Of a stretch of 64,000 nt of DNA, positions 8,216 through 16,682 are shown piece by piece. The position numbers and the translations under genes were made by a program. Source of the DNA: an uncultured Eubacteriales bacterium (GTDB lineage Bacteria > Bacillota > Clostridia > Oscillospirales > Oscillospiraceae); contig UQXI01000002.1 in assembly GCA_900544975.1 (NCBI GenBank), positions 43,541 through 107,540 on the forward strand, in the 5' to 3' direction. Numbering within the stretch: the first letter of the stretch is position 1; each line of letters starts with the position of its first letter. Below the pieces are notes generated by a model. That model ran no database searches, had not been told where the DNA came from, and was given only the letters and a program-made list of their open reading frames with translations.

Positions 8216-9052
8216 TCAAGGGTTGCGGTCCAGATGGACATTCAGGTGGGGGTAGGTCATTTCGATGCCGTCCCGGGCGAATTCTTGATGGATGGCTTCG
8301 TTCACGGCGAAATAGGTGGCCCAGTAGTCGGAAGCGCCGGACCAGACTTGCAGGACGTATGTAATGGCGCTGTCGCCGTATTCCTTCACTCCCACAAAGG
8401 GTTCCGGTGTGAAGAGACTGGTGGGGGTGTTGGCTGCCCGCAGAAGCGCGGCCTTCACCAATTCCACCGGGCTGTCATAGGAGGCGGAGACCGTGAGATC
8501 CACCCGGCGGGTACCAGCGGCGGAGAAGTTGGTGATCTGGGCGGAGGCGGCGGTGCTGTTGGGAATGCTGACGATTTTGTTGTCTGGGGTCTGGAGCTTG
8601 GTATAGGTGACGCCCACCTCCAGAACGGTCCCGGACTGGTCCCCCAACTCGACAAAGTCACCGGCTTTGAATGGACGGGTGGTGAGGAGGGTAACGCCGC
8701 CCACCACATTGGTGAGGGCCCCCTGAACGGCCAGAGACAGGGCCAGAGAGATAACGCTCAAAATGGCAATGAGACTGGATACATCCACACCCAGCTGCCC
8801 CACCACCAAAAGCAGCAGGATGAAATACAGCAGCGCCTTCATCACAGACCGGAGCATGGCATAGGCCGCCCGTTCCAGCCGGGAGCGCTCCAGGACGCGA
8901 TCAAACAGCCGAAGGAGCAGACGAATTGCCACCAGCCCCACCAGCAGTAAGATGAGCGGCGGGATGACCTTCTGCAAGGTCAACGAGTCAAAAAAGCCTT
9001 TGACCGCAGTGGCGTCTGGCAAGGCTTCCGGGATCACCTCGGTAAGCATCAT
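8216..9052 (-). CDS. mscS: small-conductance mechanosensitive channel (MscS family)
   Basis: A 278-residue protein with three membrane segments at about 25-45, 60-85 and 90-118. The pore-lining helix VISLALSLAVQGALTNVVGGVTLLTTRPFKAGDFVELG is followed by the MscS beta domain (GTVLEVGVTYTKLQTPDNKIVSIPNS) and the C-terminal mixed domain. It releases solutes on hypo-osmotic shock. Start set at ATG 9052 (GGAAAGGAGG 8 bases upstream). A longer frame to 9295 is only read-through into a repeat element. Promoter at 9084-9112. Confidence 0.93.
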   Translation of the reverse strand: MMLTEVIPEALPDATAVKGFFDSLTLQKVIPPLILLLVGLVAIRLLLRLFDRVLERSRLERAAYAMLRSVMKALLYFILLLLVVGQLGVDVSSLIAILSVISLALSLAVQGALTNVVGGVTLLTTRPFKAGDFVELGDQSGTVLEVGVTYTKLQTPDNKIVSIPNSTAASAQITNFSAAGTRRVDLTVSASYDSPVELVKAALLRAANTPTSLFTPEPFVGVKEYGDSAITYVLQVWSGASDYWATYFAVNEAIHQEFARDGIEMTYPHLNVHLDRNP

Positions 9053-9083
9053 ACCGGGGCCTCCTTTCCGAACAATTTCTTTT

Positions 9084-9112
9084 ATTATACGAGATCCCCC
9101 GGCGTTTTGCAA
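9084..9112 (-). promoter_or_regulatory. sigma-A promoter for mscS
   Basis: On the reverse strand TTGCAA (9112-9107), 17-base spacer, TATAAT (9089-9084), 31 bases before the mscS ATG. It lies just outside the repeat cluster at 9179-9517. Confidence 0.75.
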
Positions 9113-9178
9113 GCGGCATCCACCCCACTGCCACGGCAAACGCCTGAAGGAAAGCGCGGTCCACCCGATTCTCCATAG

Positions 9179-9517
9179 AGTCGGACCCGTGTGTCCGCCC
9201 AGCGGAAACATGATGCGTTTTTCGCCTGGTTTCGGCGAATTCGTAATGCCTTCCACGGGCGGACACATGGGTCCGCCCCTACGATGAGATTCCAAGGCAG
9301 TGTGTGAACGGACGCTTCGGCGTTGCCGTAAAACACATCTTTTTTATCAGATTTGGGGCATTGAAATGACGAAATGTGTCGAATATTTCATCTATCTTCT
9401 CGATCCCCCGTAGGGGCGGACCTGCGTGTCCGCCCGGCGGAAATATGATGCGTTTTTTGCCTGGTTTCGGCGAATTCGTAATGCCTACCACGGGCGGACA
9501 CATGGATCGGCCCCTAC
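9179..9517. repeat. composite inverted-repeat element, cluster 1 (two units)
   Basis: Unit A at 9179-9282 and unit B at 9410-9517 with a conserved spacer of about 127 bp. Each unit has inverted ends of the type GTAGGGGCGGACC...GGTCCGCCCCTAC and a core containing TTCGGCGAATTCGTAATG. Both strands give short repeat-derived ORFs. With the spoIIE hairpin this accounts for the gene-free stretch 9053-9746. Confidence 0.85.
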
Positions 9518-9639
9518 GATGAGATCCCAAGATGGTGCGTGAACGGACTCTTCCGCATTGCCGCAACGCAACATTTCACTTGATTTTACCACAACAACAG
9601 CAGAATTCCCCGAGGCGGAAGCTTGTTTGGCGTGCAAAA

Positions 9640-9669
9640 CGCCGGAGCAAAGCCCACTTTGCTCCGGCG
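9640..9669 (-). terminator. terminator hairpin downstream of spoIIE
   Basis: A 13-bp perfect stem CGCCGGAGCAAAG / CTTTGCTCCGGCG with a 4-base loop, followed on the reverse strand by TTTTG. Located 77 bases past the spoIIE stop. Confidence 0.7.
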
Positions 9670-9746
9670 TATGACACATTTTGTGGTTTCATGCAAAGAA
9701 TTTATCCAATATCTTGTGTTTCGACAAACTTTGCAGACAAAATATG

Positions 9747-11759
9747 CTATGTTGTATGGGACGACAGGGGGCGTAGGCAGACTGCAACCGCCGTCCGGTC
9801 GTCTGCCTCGCCGGCTGGGGCCGCCGCTACCAGAGCGGCGGCCAGAGCCTTGGGGGCCTGACCTGCGAAATCCGCAATTTGGCTTTGAGTCTCCTCACTC
9901 TCCAAGCCATCGCTGATCAGGACCACCGTCTCCTCTTTCTGTAAGGACAGCCGTATCACTTCCGCCTGGTGTGCCTCTCCGATTCCCACTCCAGGCGGGG
10001 GAGCGGCTGTCCCCATCTTTTTGGCGCTCCGCCGGTGCTTTAAATAGCTGGGAGCAGCGCCCCATTTATATAGTCCGGCCCGGCCTGTGTCCAGGTGCAG
10101 CTCCAGTAGATCTGCCGTGGAAAAGCCGCCGGTCTCTCGCAATACGTAAAGGTCGTTCAAGGTTCCCAGCGCCTCGGATGCGGGCATTCCCGCTTGGAGA
10201 AGGCCCGTGAGAATGCGCAGGGCGCTTTCGCTCTCCTGAGCCGCTCCTGGCCCCGTGCCCATACCGTCGCACAGCAGGACGTAATATCGCAGACCTGGTC
10301 CGGGGAAGTGAGCCCCCCGGTCTCCGGAAGCCAGAAGTCCAAACCTGCCTGCAGAAGCAATCCCCAGCTCCACCCGGTAGCGGGCCCGGGGCTCCGGTTC
10401 GGTGAGGCTTTGGGCCGTATCCTGGAGGTACCGGGCCAGAAACCGGTACTGATTTCCCAGAGCCATCCGCCCCTCCTGGAGCCGGGCCCGGCACTGACGG
10501 CGCAAGCGCAGGCCGGACAAAGCCCCGTTGATGGACTCCAGAAAGGCCTCCGGACGGCGGCACCGGTCCAGAAAGGCCGGGGGCAGATCTTCCGGGGCAA
10601 TGTAGCGCTGATCCAAAAGCCGGGGCGCAGCGGCGCTCAGCAGCTGACAGGTTTCCTCTGCCTCCCGATTCCAGCAGGTTTCCCACCGGGTACAGCTCCG
10701 GCAGACGGTGTTAGCGGCCTGATCATATAAGGTGGCAGTGTCTTGCCCTACCGCACTGGGGAGCTCCCGGCTCAGGATTTCCTGAAGGTATTCCAGCACT
10801 CCAGCGGCAGTCTCCAAACGGCTGGCAGTCTCCAGTGAGGAGGGGGCCGGCGCCGAGGCATCCGGCCGGGCCTGGCCCGGGAACAATCCGGCAGCCAACC
10901 CGCCTGTCCCCAGTCCCAGGAGTACGCACGGGTCAAAGGTGCCAGCTACATACATGACGGGCAGAGACCACAGTGCGGGGCACAGGACGGAGAGAAACCG
11001 GCTTCGCCTGGCAAGCAGGGAGCGACACAAAAAGCCGACGCAGAGCACCGGGGTCACAGGAACCGGAGTAATCCGGGATAAATCCACAGCCAGACCACAC
11101 AGGACAGCCCCAGGCAGCCCCGCCGTCCCGGTTCCCATACAGGTGAGAAAGGCCGCCACGGCCAAGCCTACATCCAAAACCCGAAACCATACCACCTGGC
11201 ACAGACCAAGCACCAGCATGGCCCCGGCGCAGGCGTCAGCCAGGGTACCCCGTTGGGTCTGTACCTGCCGGAATACTGCGGCAGAACCGGCCGCACAGGC
11301 CACCCGCAGCAAAAAGCCCACAAAGCCCAGACGGTCTACGGCGCCCCGGGCCAGGAGAAAGACCAGCCCCAGGACCGCGGTTATGGCGCCACATAGAGCC
11401 GGAAGGAACCAGCTCCGCTTCCTGAGCTCGGTTCCGGCAAAGAATGCGGTGGACAACAGCCCTACCACCACCCCGGCCAGAGGCTCCAGGCAGGCCGCTG
11501 GCCCCCAGAATAGAAGATATCCGGCACAACTGCCCCCTGCCGCGGCCAGGACGGTCCAGTCGGCCTCCAGGCCTACCAAAAAGCCCAGGGCCAGGGGCAG
11601 GGGCGTACTGCCGGAGGCAGCCGCAGAGAGAATCAAAGCCAGCAGCGCTGCCCGCCCGCACCGGACGGCTCCCCGCACCCAGGGCATGTCCGCCAGAGCC
11701 CGGATTTCTCGCCGCAGATTCCGTCGCCGGGGCGTCGGCGCCCGGGTTGGATTTTTCAT
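9747..11759 (-). CDS. spoIIE: stage II sporulation protein E (membrane PP2C phosphatase)
   Basis: A 670-residue protein with the SpoIIE plan: a basic N-terminus, about ten hydrophobic segments to residue ~300, a linker with a CRSCTRWETCW cysteine cluster near 355, and a C-terminal PP2C-type SpoIIE phosphatase domain (about 450-665) with SAGRFGLLASGDRGAHF, LLCDGMGTGPGA (metal-binding Asp), ETGGFSTADLLELHLDTG and VLISDGLESEETQ. In Bacillus, SpoIIE dephosphorylates SpoIIAA in the forespore to free sigma-F and also acts at the polar septum. It shows that the organism retains sporulation genes. ATG 11759 follows GGAGGCGTTGCT. Divergent from the VanZ-like gene. Confidence 0.93.
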   Translation of the reverse strand: MKNPTRAPTPRRRNLRREIRALADMPWVRGAVRCGRAALLALILSAAASGSTPLPLALGFLVGLEADWTVLAAAGGSCAGYLLFWGPAACLEPLAGVVVGLLSTAFFAGTELRKRSWFLPALCGAITAVLGLVFLLARGAVDRLGFVGFLLRVACAAGSAAVFRQVQTQRGTLADACAGAMLVLGLCQVVWFRVLDVGLAVAAFLTCMGTGTAGLPGAVLCGLAVDLSRITPVPVTPVLCVGFLCRSLLARRSRFLSVLCPALWSLPVMYVAGTFDPCVLLGLGTGGLAAGLFPGQARPDASAPAPSSLETASRLETAAGVLEYLQEILSRELPSAVGQDTATLYDQAANTVCRSCTRWETCWNREAEETCQLLSAAAPRLLDQRYIAPEDLPPAFLDRCRRPEAFLESINGALSGLRLRRQCRARLQEGRMALGNQYRFLARYLQDTAQSLTEPEPRARYRVELGIASAGRFGLLASGDRGAHFPGPGLRYYVLLCDGMGTGPGAAQESESALRILTGLLQAGMPASEALGTLNDLYVLRETGGFSTADLLELHLDTGRAGLYKWGAAPSYLKHRRSAKKMGTAAPPPGVGIGEAHQAEVIRLSLQKEETVVLISDGLESEETQSQIADFAGQAPKALAAALVAAAPAGEADDRTAVAVCLRPLSSHTT

Positions 11760-11867
11760 GGAGCAACGCCTCCAGTCAGGTTTTCTTAGATTTTATCACG
11801 ACTCTACCGGCGCTTTCTGTCGGGAAAAGGCGGCCGGTCCAGAAAAGAAAACCTGTCCGATGCCGTC

Positions 11868-11896
11868 TGGACAGATCCGGACGGGTCTGCTATAAT
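11868..11896 (+). promoter_or_regulatory. sigma-A promoter for VanZ-like gene
   Basis: TGGACA (11868-11873), 17-base spacer, TATAAT (11891-11896). Transcription from here would start near 11903, which argues against the in-frame ATG at 11905 and for ATG 11974. Confidence 0.75.
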
Positions 11897-11973
11897 CAAA
11901 GATCATGGACTGGACGCTATGTCGGCGGCATCGCGTTGCTGAACTTCCAGGAGTATACGGAGCGGTATCATCT

Positions 11974-12543
11974 ATGTTACATCGAATTTACTGCCTTCCA
12001 ATTGAAGATACGGTGCTCATTGCGCTGTTTGTCTGTCTGGCCTGGACGCTGACAGGCGGCGTGCTCTGGAGCCGCGCGCCCTGGGGGAGAAGGCTCTGGC
12101 GGGCGGGCTGCGGAGTACTGGCTGCTGTTTGGCTCTGCGTGGTACTAGATACCACCTTGCTTTCCCGCGCCCCGGGGGTGTATGAGGCGCATCTGGTTCC
12201 CCTGTTTCAATTGCGCCAGGCCCTTTTTTGCGGCAAGCGGGAGCTGTTGCGCTCGGCTTGGATGAATGTACTGCTGTTCATCCCTGGCGGTCTCACTGTC
12301 CCAGAGCTCCTGCCCCTTGGGTGGACGCCCCGGCGGCGGGTTTGGCTGGGGTTGCTCACCCTGGGGCTTCTCAGCGTCGGCATTGAGCTGCTGCAGTTCC
12401 ACTGGAGCCTGGGCCAAGCGGAGACCGATGATTGCTTGGCAAATACCTTGGGCGCTACGCTGGGTCTCATGGTATTTCGCCTGCGGATGTGGACGGCAGC
12501 TTGCGAATCACACAAAAATGCCGGCCTTTTGGACCGGCAGTGA
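11974..12543 (+). CDS. VanZ-like membrane protein
   Basis: A 189-residue protein with four or five hydrophobic segments (about 10-30, 45-62, 95-115, 122-142, 155-175). The motif WMNVLLFIPGGLTVPEL, then GIELLQFHWSLGQAETDDCLANTLGATLG, is the VanZ-family signature (N-x-x-x-F-x-P-x-G and E-x-x-Q...D-x-x-D-x-x-x-N-x-x-G). VanZ confers low teicoplanin resistance in enterococci; chromosomal homologues are mostly of unknown role. Start at ATG 11974, chosen from promoter position and a GGAG 11 bases upstream; the frame is open to ATG 11905. Confidence 0.82.
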   Translation: MLHRIYCLPIEDTVLIALFVCLAWTLTGGVLWSRAPWGRRLWRAGCGVLAAVWLCVVLDTTLLSRAPGVYEAHLVPLFQLRQALFCGKRELLRSAWMNVLLFIPGGLTVPELLPLGWTPRRRVWLGLLTLGLLSVGIELLQFHWSLGQAETDDCLANTLGATLGLMVFRLRMWTAACESHKNAGLLDRQ

Positions 12544-12573
12544 TCTTGTTTCTCACTACGAAGGAGGTTCCTT

Positions 12574-12849
12574 ATGGCAGAAAAGCACTATGATTTCTTT
12601 CAGAATCGGCTTTGCGAGTATTACCCTTGCCACCCCGGTGCAGACCCCGAGACCTTCAGCTGCCTGTTTTGCTACTGTCCGCTCTACGCCCTGGGTGACC
12701 GCTGCGGCGGCAACTTTCACTACACCCCCAACGGCATCAAAGACTGCACCCATTGCCTTCGTCCACACATCCGGGAAAACTACAGCAAAATCCTGGAAAA
12801 AATGCCGGAGATTTTGGAGTTGGCGAAGAAAGATAGGGGAGAGGCCTGA
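12574..12849 (+). CDS. small cysteine-rich protein (Cys-rich small domain family)
   Basis: 91 residues with nine cysteines arranged as C..YYPCH....FSCLFCYCPLY.....CGG......IKDCTHCLRPH, the pattern of the cysteine-rich small domain (PF04071) protein, which probably binds metal or an Fe-S cluster. The C-terminal 25 residues form a charged helix. Ribosome site GAAGGAGG before ATG 12574. Homologues are sometimes linked to cobamide genes, but no such genes are nearby. It may be cotranscribed with the VanZ-like gene 30 bases upstream. Confidence 0.8.
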   Translation: MAEKHYDFFQNRLCEYYPCHPGADPETFSCLFCYCPLYALGDRCGGNFHYTPNGIKDCTHCLRPHIRENYSKILEKMPEILELAKKDRGEA

Positions 12850-12901
12850 TTGGGAATGTTTGCACGTTCCCGGCGATCTGTGTTGGGATCGATTGCAAAA
12901 A

Positions 12902-12931
12902 CGCCCCAACTGGCCGCTGCCAGCTGGGGCG
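12902..12931 (+). terminator. hairpin after the Cys-rich gene
   Basis: CGCCCCAACTGG / CCAGCTGGGGCG, 12 bp with one mismatch and a 6-base loop. No T tract follows, so it may be a stabilising or Rho-linked 3' structure. Confidence 0.5.
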
Positions 12932-13411
12932 AATTCATACACGTTTGCAGACGGAGAAGGGGGCGGGATATGCCCAAGGTTTTTGGCTCGAAAGCAAGGG
13001 TTTGCGACAGACCCATTTTCTTTTTATGGTCTAACATGGTGCGTGGATCTTCTTTATACTGCCTCCTTTTCTGCATATGATTACAGCTGAGTATGTGCGG
13101 AAAATCAAGCAATCACTCTGCGTTTCTGCATATACCAGGGCGAATGATATGCAGAAAACAGTCTCGTTATGCACATGGCGTCTGATCTATGATGCAGATA
13201 CGTCAGATCTTCCCCCCACCTCTTGGGACATATGTCTGGCATGTGTAACAAAAGAATGTCGACTGTAGACTGGGACAGTTGTCTGGATATGGTCAAAGAC
13301 CAGTTGATTTTTCCATGTCCTATGTGGTAGAATGAGGCTTAACCGCTTCCAGGCGCGGATCTGGTTCGGTTCTCCTTTTCCATACTGCTACAGAGAGGAG
13401 CATGTCCATCC
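12932..13411. other. intergenic, no gene recognised; promoter at its end
   Basis: About 480 bases of lower GC than the flanks. Short ORFs on both strands lack ribosome sites and family resemblance. The only clear signal is the promoter at 13304-13333. The repeated TGCATAT and TGCAGAAA words (13070-13160) have no obvious meaning. Confidence 0.5.
13304..13333 (+). promoter_or_regulatory. sigma-A promoter of the glycolipid operon
   Basis: TTGATT (13304-13309), 18-base spacer, TAGAAT (13328-13333). It lies 78 bases before the glycosyltransferase ATG. Confidence 0.6.
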
Positions 13412-14533
13412 ATGCGCATTTTCATTCTGTCTGGCAATACCGGCGAGGGGCATAATTCCGCTGCCAAAGCCATTGCAGAAGTCTTGACTGCCCGTGGCGT
13501 TTACAGTGAGCTGACCGACGGTCTGGCCTTTTTGTCTCCGGAGTTTTCCAAATTCATCAGCAACTGGCATGTCCGGATTTATAAGCGGGCGCCCCTGCTG
13601 TTTCACGCAGGCTACCGCATGGCAGAAAATCACGATCCCGCGCCAGAGGATGCCTCTATGGTATATAAGGCCCTCTCCTTTGGGGCGAAGAAGCTGTACG
13701 CTGCCCTGGAGACGGGGCATTATGACGCGGTGGTTTGTACCCATGTTTTTGCCGGTCTGGTGATGCGCCGGGTCTGCCAGGATTATCCCATTTCCATTCC
13801 CCACTACCTGGTGGCCACAGACTATACCTGCAGCCCGTATGTGGCTGAGGCCCAGGCCGACGGGTATTTCATCCCGGATGAGAAGCTGATTCCCGAATTT
13901 GTCCGGTGTGGCATTCCCCAAGAGAAACTCATTCCCACGGGCATTCCGGTGCGCCAGATTTTCTTCACGCCCGGCAGCCGCTCAGCCAGCCGGGCCGCCC
14001 TTGCCATCCCAGAGGACAAGCGGGTGGCGCTTTTGATGAGCGGCAGTATGGGCTGTGGCCCCATCAAGCGCCTGGCTCGCCGGCTGACGGAGATGCTGCC
14101 GGAGGATGGTTTGCTTGTCGTCATCTGCGGCCACAATGAGAAGCTGTACGAGGGCCTTTTGGAGCTGGGCAACCGGTCCAATCTCCGGGTTCTGGGCTTT
14201 ACGCAGGAGGTGCCTGCCTATATGGATGCGGCGGACCTGATGCTCACCAAACCAGGCGGCCTCAGCTCCACAGAAGCTGCGGCCAAGGGCTTGCCCATGA
14301 TCTTCATTGACGCGGTGGGCGGCTGTGAAGGCCGAAATTTGGAGTTTTATACCCGCTATGAGCTGGCGGAGACGGCGGATTCTGTGAACCGGCTGGCCAA
14401 GCTGGTTTGCAGCAACCTGGCCGACCCGGACAAGCTCCGGTCCATGTCTCAGACCCTGCGGACCAACCTCTGCCACAACGGCGGTGTGGAAATCTGTAAT
14501 TATCTCACCGGACAAAGGAGGGTGTCCACATGA
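13412..14533 (+). CDS. UgtP/MGDG-synthase-type diacylglycerol glycosyltransferase
   Basis: A 373-residue GT28-type GT-B enzyme. The N-terminal MGDG_synth domain begins MRIFILSGNTGEGHNSAAKAI, where GxGHxxAA is the lipid-acceptor site motif. The C-terminal nucleotide-sugar domain has LLMSGSMGCGP and, near residue 280, LMLTKPGGLSSTEAAAKGLPMIFID. By family it transfers glucose or galactose from a UDP-sugar to diacylglycerol, making membrane glycolipid and lipoteichoic-acid anchor. ATG with GAGAGGAG upstream. Overlaps the PAP2 gene by 4 bases (ATGA), consistent with a phosphatidate to diacylglycerol to glycolipid route. Confidence 0.88.
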   Translation: MRIFILSGNTGEGHNSAAKAIAEVLTARGVYSELTDGLAFLSPEFSKFISNWHVRIYKRAPLLFHAGYRMAENHDPAPEDASMVYKALSFGAKKLYAALETGHYDAVVCTHVFAGLVMRRVCQDYPISIPHYLVATDYTCSPYVAEAQADGYFIPDEKLIPEFVRCGIPQEKLIPTGIPVRQIFFTPGSRSASRAALAIPEDKRVALLMSGSMGCGPIKRLARRLTEMLPEDGLLVVICGHNEKLYEGLLELGNRSNLRVLGFTQEVPAYMDAADLMLTKPGGLSSTEAAAKGLPMIFIDAVGGCEGRNLEFYTRYELAETADSVNRLAKLVCSNLADPDKLRSMSQTLRTNLCHNGGVEICNYLTGQRRVST

Positions 14534-15192
14534 CCGATTACCGGCGCTTTCGCCCATCCAAGCTGAACGATCCGGAGTTTTCTCACCTGAAACTGCTGCT
14601 GTATTGGCCCATTTACGGCCTGGTTTTTCTGACGCTGGAGCGGTTTTTGCACCTGGATTACCACACCATCTACACGCCGTTGGACGACCTGGTGCCCTTC
14701 TGCGAGTACTTCCTCTTTGCTTACCTGTACTGGTTTCTCTTCCTCATTGGCATGCACCTGTATCTGCTGCTGTTTGACACAGAGGGATTCCGGAAGTTCA
14801 TGTGGTTTATCATCCTGACCTACAGTGTCACCTGTATCATCTACGTCATTTACCCCAGTCAGCAGGAATTACGCCCCACAGTCTTTGCCCGTGACAATTT
14901 CATGACTCGCTTCATGGCCGGGTTCTACGAGTTTGACACCAATACCAATGTTTGTCCGTCGCTCCATGTCATTGGCTCTCTGGCGGTCCTGGCCGCTGCG
15001 TGGAACACTCCCCGCTTTGCCACCGTTTGGTGGCGCGTGGCGTTTACCATTCAGGCGGTCCTCATTTCTATCTCTACGGTCTTCCTGAAGCAGCACTCCC
15101 TTTTGGATATTCCACCTGCTGTGGCCATCTGCGCGGTGGCCTATTACCTGGTGTACATACGCAAGCCCCGGCGGAAAAACGCCGCCTCTTAA
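14530..15192 (+). CDS. PAP2-family membrane phosphatase
   Basis: A 220-residue protein with about six membrane segments. PAP2 motifs are present: motif 2 PSLHVIGS near residue 143 and motif 3 KQHSLLDIPPAV near 190. Motif 1 is degenerate (QQELRP near 115). By family it dephosphorylates lipid phosphates such as phosphatidate or undecaprenyl pyrophosphate. Translationally coupled to the upstream glycosyltransferase, so supply of diacylglycerol acceptor is the simplest role (inference). Confidence 0.85.
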   Translation: MTDYRRFRPSKLNDPEFSHLKLLLYWPIYGLVFLTLERFLHLDYHTIYTPLDDLVPFCEYFLFAYLYWFLFLIGMHLYLLLFDTEGFRKFMWFIILTYSVTCIIYVIYPSQQELRPTVFARDNFMTRFMAGFYEFDTNTNVCPSLHVIGSLAVLAAAWNTPRFATVWWRVAFTIQAVLISISTVFLKQHSLLDIPPAVAICAVAYYLVYIRKPRRKNAAS

Positions 15193-15211
15193 TTGGGCAC
15201 TCCAATATGGC

Positions 15212-15256
15212 ATCCCCCCGGCAAGCCGGAACTCCATTCCGTCTCGCCGGGGGGAT
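15212..15256 (+). terminator. hairpin terminator of the glycolipid operon
   Basis: ATCCCCCCGGC (15212-15222) pairs with GCCGGGGGGAT (15246-15256), a perfect 11-bp GC-rich stem. The following sequence is T-poor (TGTGTATTTGG). Confidence 0.65.
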
Positions 15257-15442
15257 TGTGTATTTGGTGCAGTTTGGATTTCTTATGGGCAGATTTGGCG
15301 GATGATCGCTGGGTCTTTGATCTTCCGATCGATAAGGTATAATAAGTTGCGCAAATTGAAAAAGGCAAAAAAGTAGACACGGCCTACCGGTCTCTGGTAG
15401 AATGAAGTTGCTACACGAGCATTCGAAAGGAGACGACAAACC

Positions 15443-16628
15443 ATGTCCAACAACATTGTACAGTTTAACGAGGAAATGATCAAGGGGCAAATCAAGGAAT
15501 TGGTACGAGGCAGCGTGGAGGAGACTCTCAACAAACTGCTGGAGGCCGAGGCGGAGAAACTAACCCAGGCGGCCCGCTACGAGCGCAGCGAGGCCCGTCA
15601 GGTCTACCGCAGCGGTCACTATGACCGAAACCTTACCACCACCTCCGGAGACGTGACGCTCCATGTGCCCCGGCTCAAGGGCATCTCCTTCGAGACTGCC
15701 ATTATTGAACGCTACCGCCACCGGGAGAGCAGCGTGGAGGAAGCCCTTATTGAGATGTACCTGGCAGGTGTGTCTGTGCGTCGAGTAGGGGATATTACCC
15801 AAGTGCTGTGGAGAAGTAAGGTATCAGCCTCTACCATCAGCGATCTGAATAAAAAAGCCTATGTCAATATCGAAGCCTGGCGCAACCGTTCTCTGCAAGG
15901 CGGCAAGTACCCGTATGTGTATGTGGATGGCATCCACCTCAAACAGAATTGGGGCGGAGAATACGAAAATGTAGCTGTTTTGGTTGCGATTGCTATCAAT
16001 GAGGATGGCTACTGTGAGGTTTTGGGCGCTGCTGAGGGTATGAAAGAAGACAAAGCCAGTTGGGTCAGCTTCTCGTAGTGGCTTCACGGACGAGGTCTTG
16101 AAGGTGTAAAGCTCATTGTCGGAGACAAGTGCCTGGGAATGCTGGAGGCTGTGGGAGAGGTATTTCCCGAGGCCAAATACCAGCGCTGTGTGGTACATTT
16201 CTACCGGAATGTGTTTTTTGTTGTTCCCAAATCCAAGGTCAAAAATGTGTCGAAAATGCTCAAGGCGATCCATGCTCAGGAAAGCAAGAAAGCATCCCGT
16301 GAGAAGGCTGCCAAAGTGGTTAATGAGCTGAGCCATGAAACTGCCGGAGGCTGAAAAGAAAGTAGAGGCTGGCATTGAGGAAACGCTGACATACTGCGAC
16401 TTACCATCTGAGCATTGGGTCAAGATCCGTACAAACAATGTAATCGAGCGGCTGAACCGTGAGACCCGGCGCAGGACGAGAGTAGTGGGAGCGTTTCCGG
16501 ACGGGAACTCTGCTCTGATGCTGGTCTGTGCCCGGCTGCGCCATGTAGCTGGAACCCGGTGGGGCATCAAGAAGTACATGAACATGAAGCATTTGGAGGC
16601 CATGGAGCAAGATATGGCAGTCGGCTGA
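15443..16628 (+). pseudogene. IS256-family (mutator-type) transposase, inactivated
   Basis: The protein reads in three pieces. 15443-16078 encodes the N-terminal half (MSNNIVQFNEEMIKGQIKEL... to EDKASWVSF), with the first catalytic Asp in YVYVDGIHLKQ. An in-frame TAG at 16076 interrupts it. The same frame continues (GVKLIVGDKCLGMLEAVGEVFPEAKYQRCVVHFYRN, second Asp) to about 16330. A frameshift there moves the rest to the frame starting 16335 (EEAEKKVEAGIEETLTYC..., catalytic Glu in NVIERLNRETRRRTRVVGAFPDG). Both lesions must be fixed to restore the gene. Ribosome site AAAGGAG precedes ATG 15443. Confidence 0.9.
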
Positions 16629-16682
16629 TAGCAGTCAGATCACAAATGGTCAAGGGCAAGACGAGCGGCGTACCGCCGCCCT

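Noticed and set aside
9085..9566. Short proteins of the MSARGRHYEFAETRRK... type here and in the other repeat clusters
   Set aside because: They are translations of the inverted-repeat units, occur on both strands, and lack ribosome sites.
12940..13300. Possible small RNA or ORFs in the gap before the glycosyltransferase
   Set aside because: No promoter-terminator pair frames a transcript and no ORF has a start signal.
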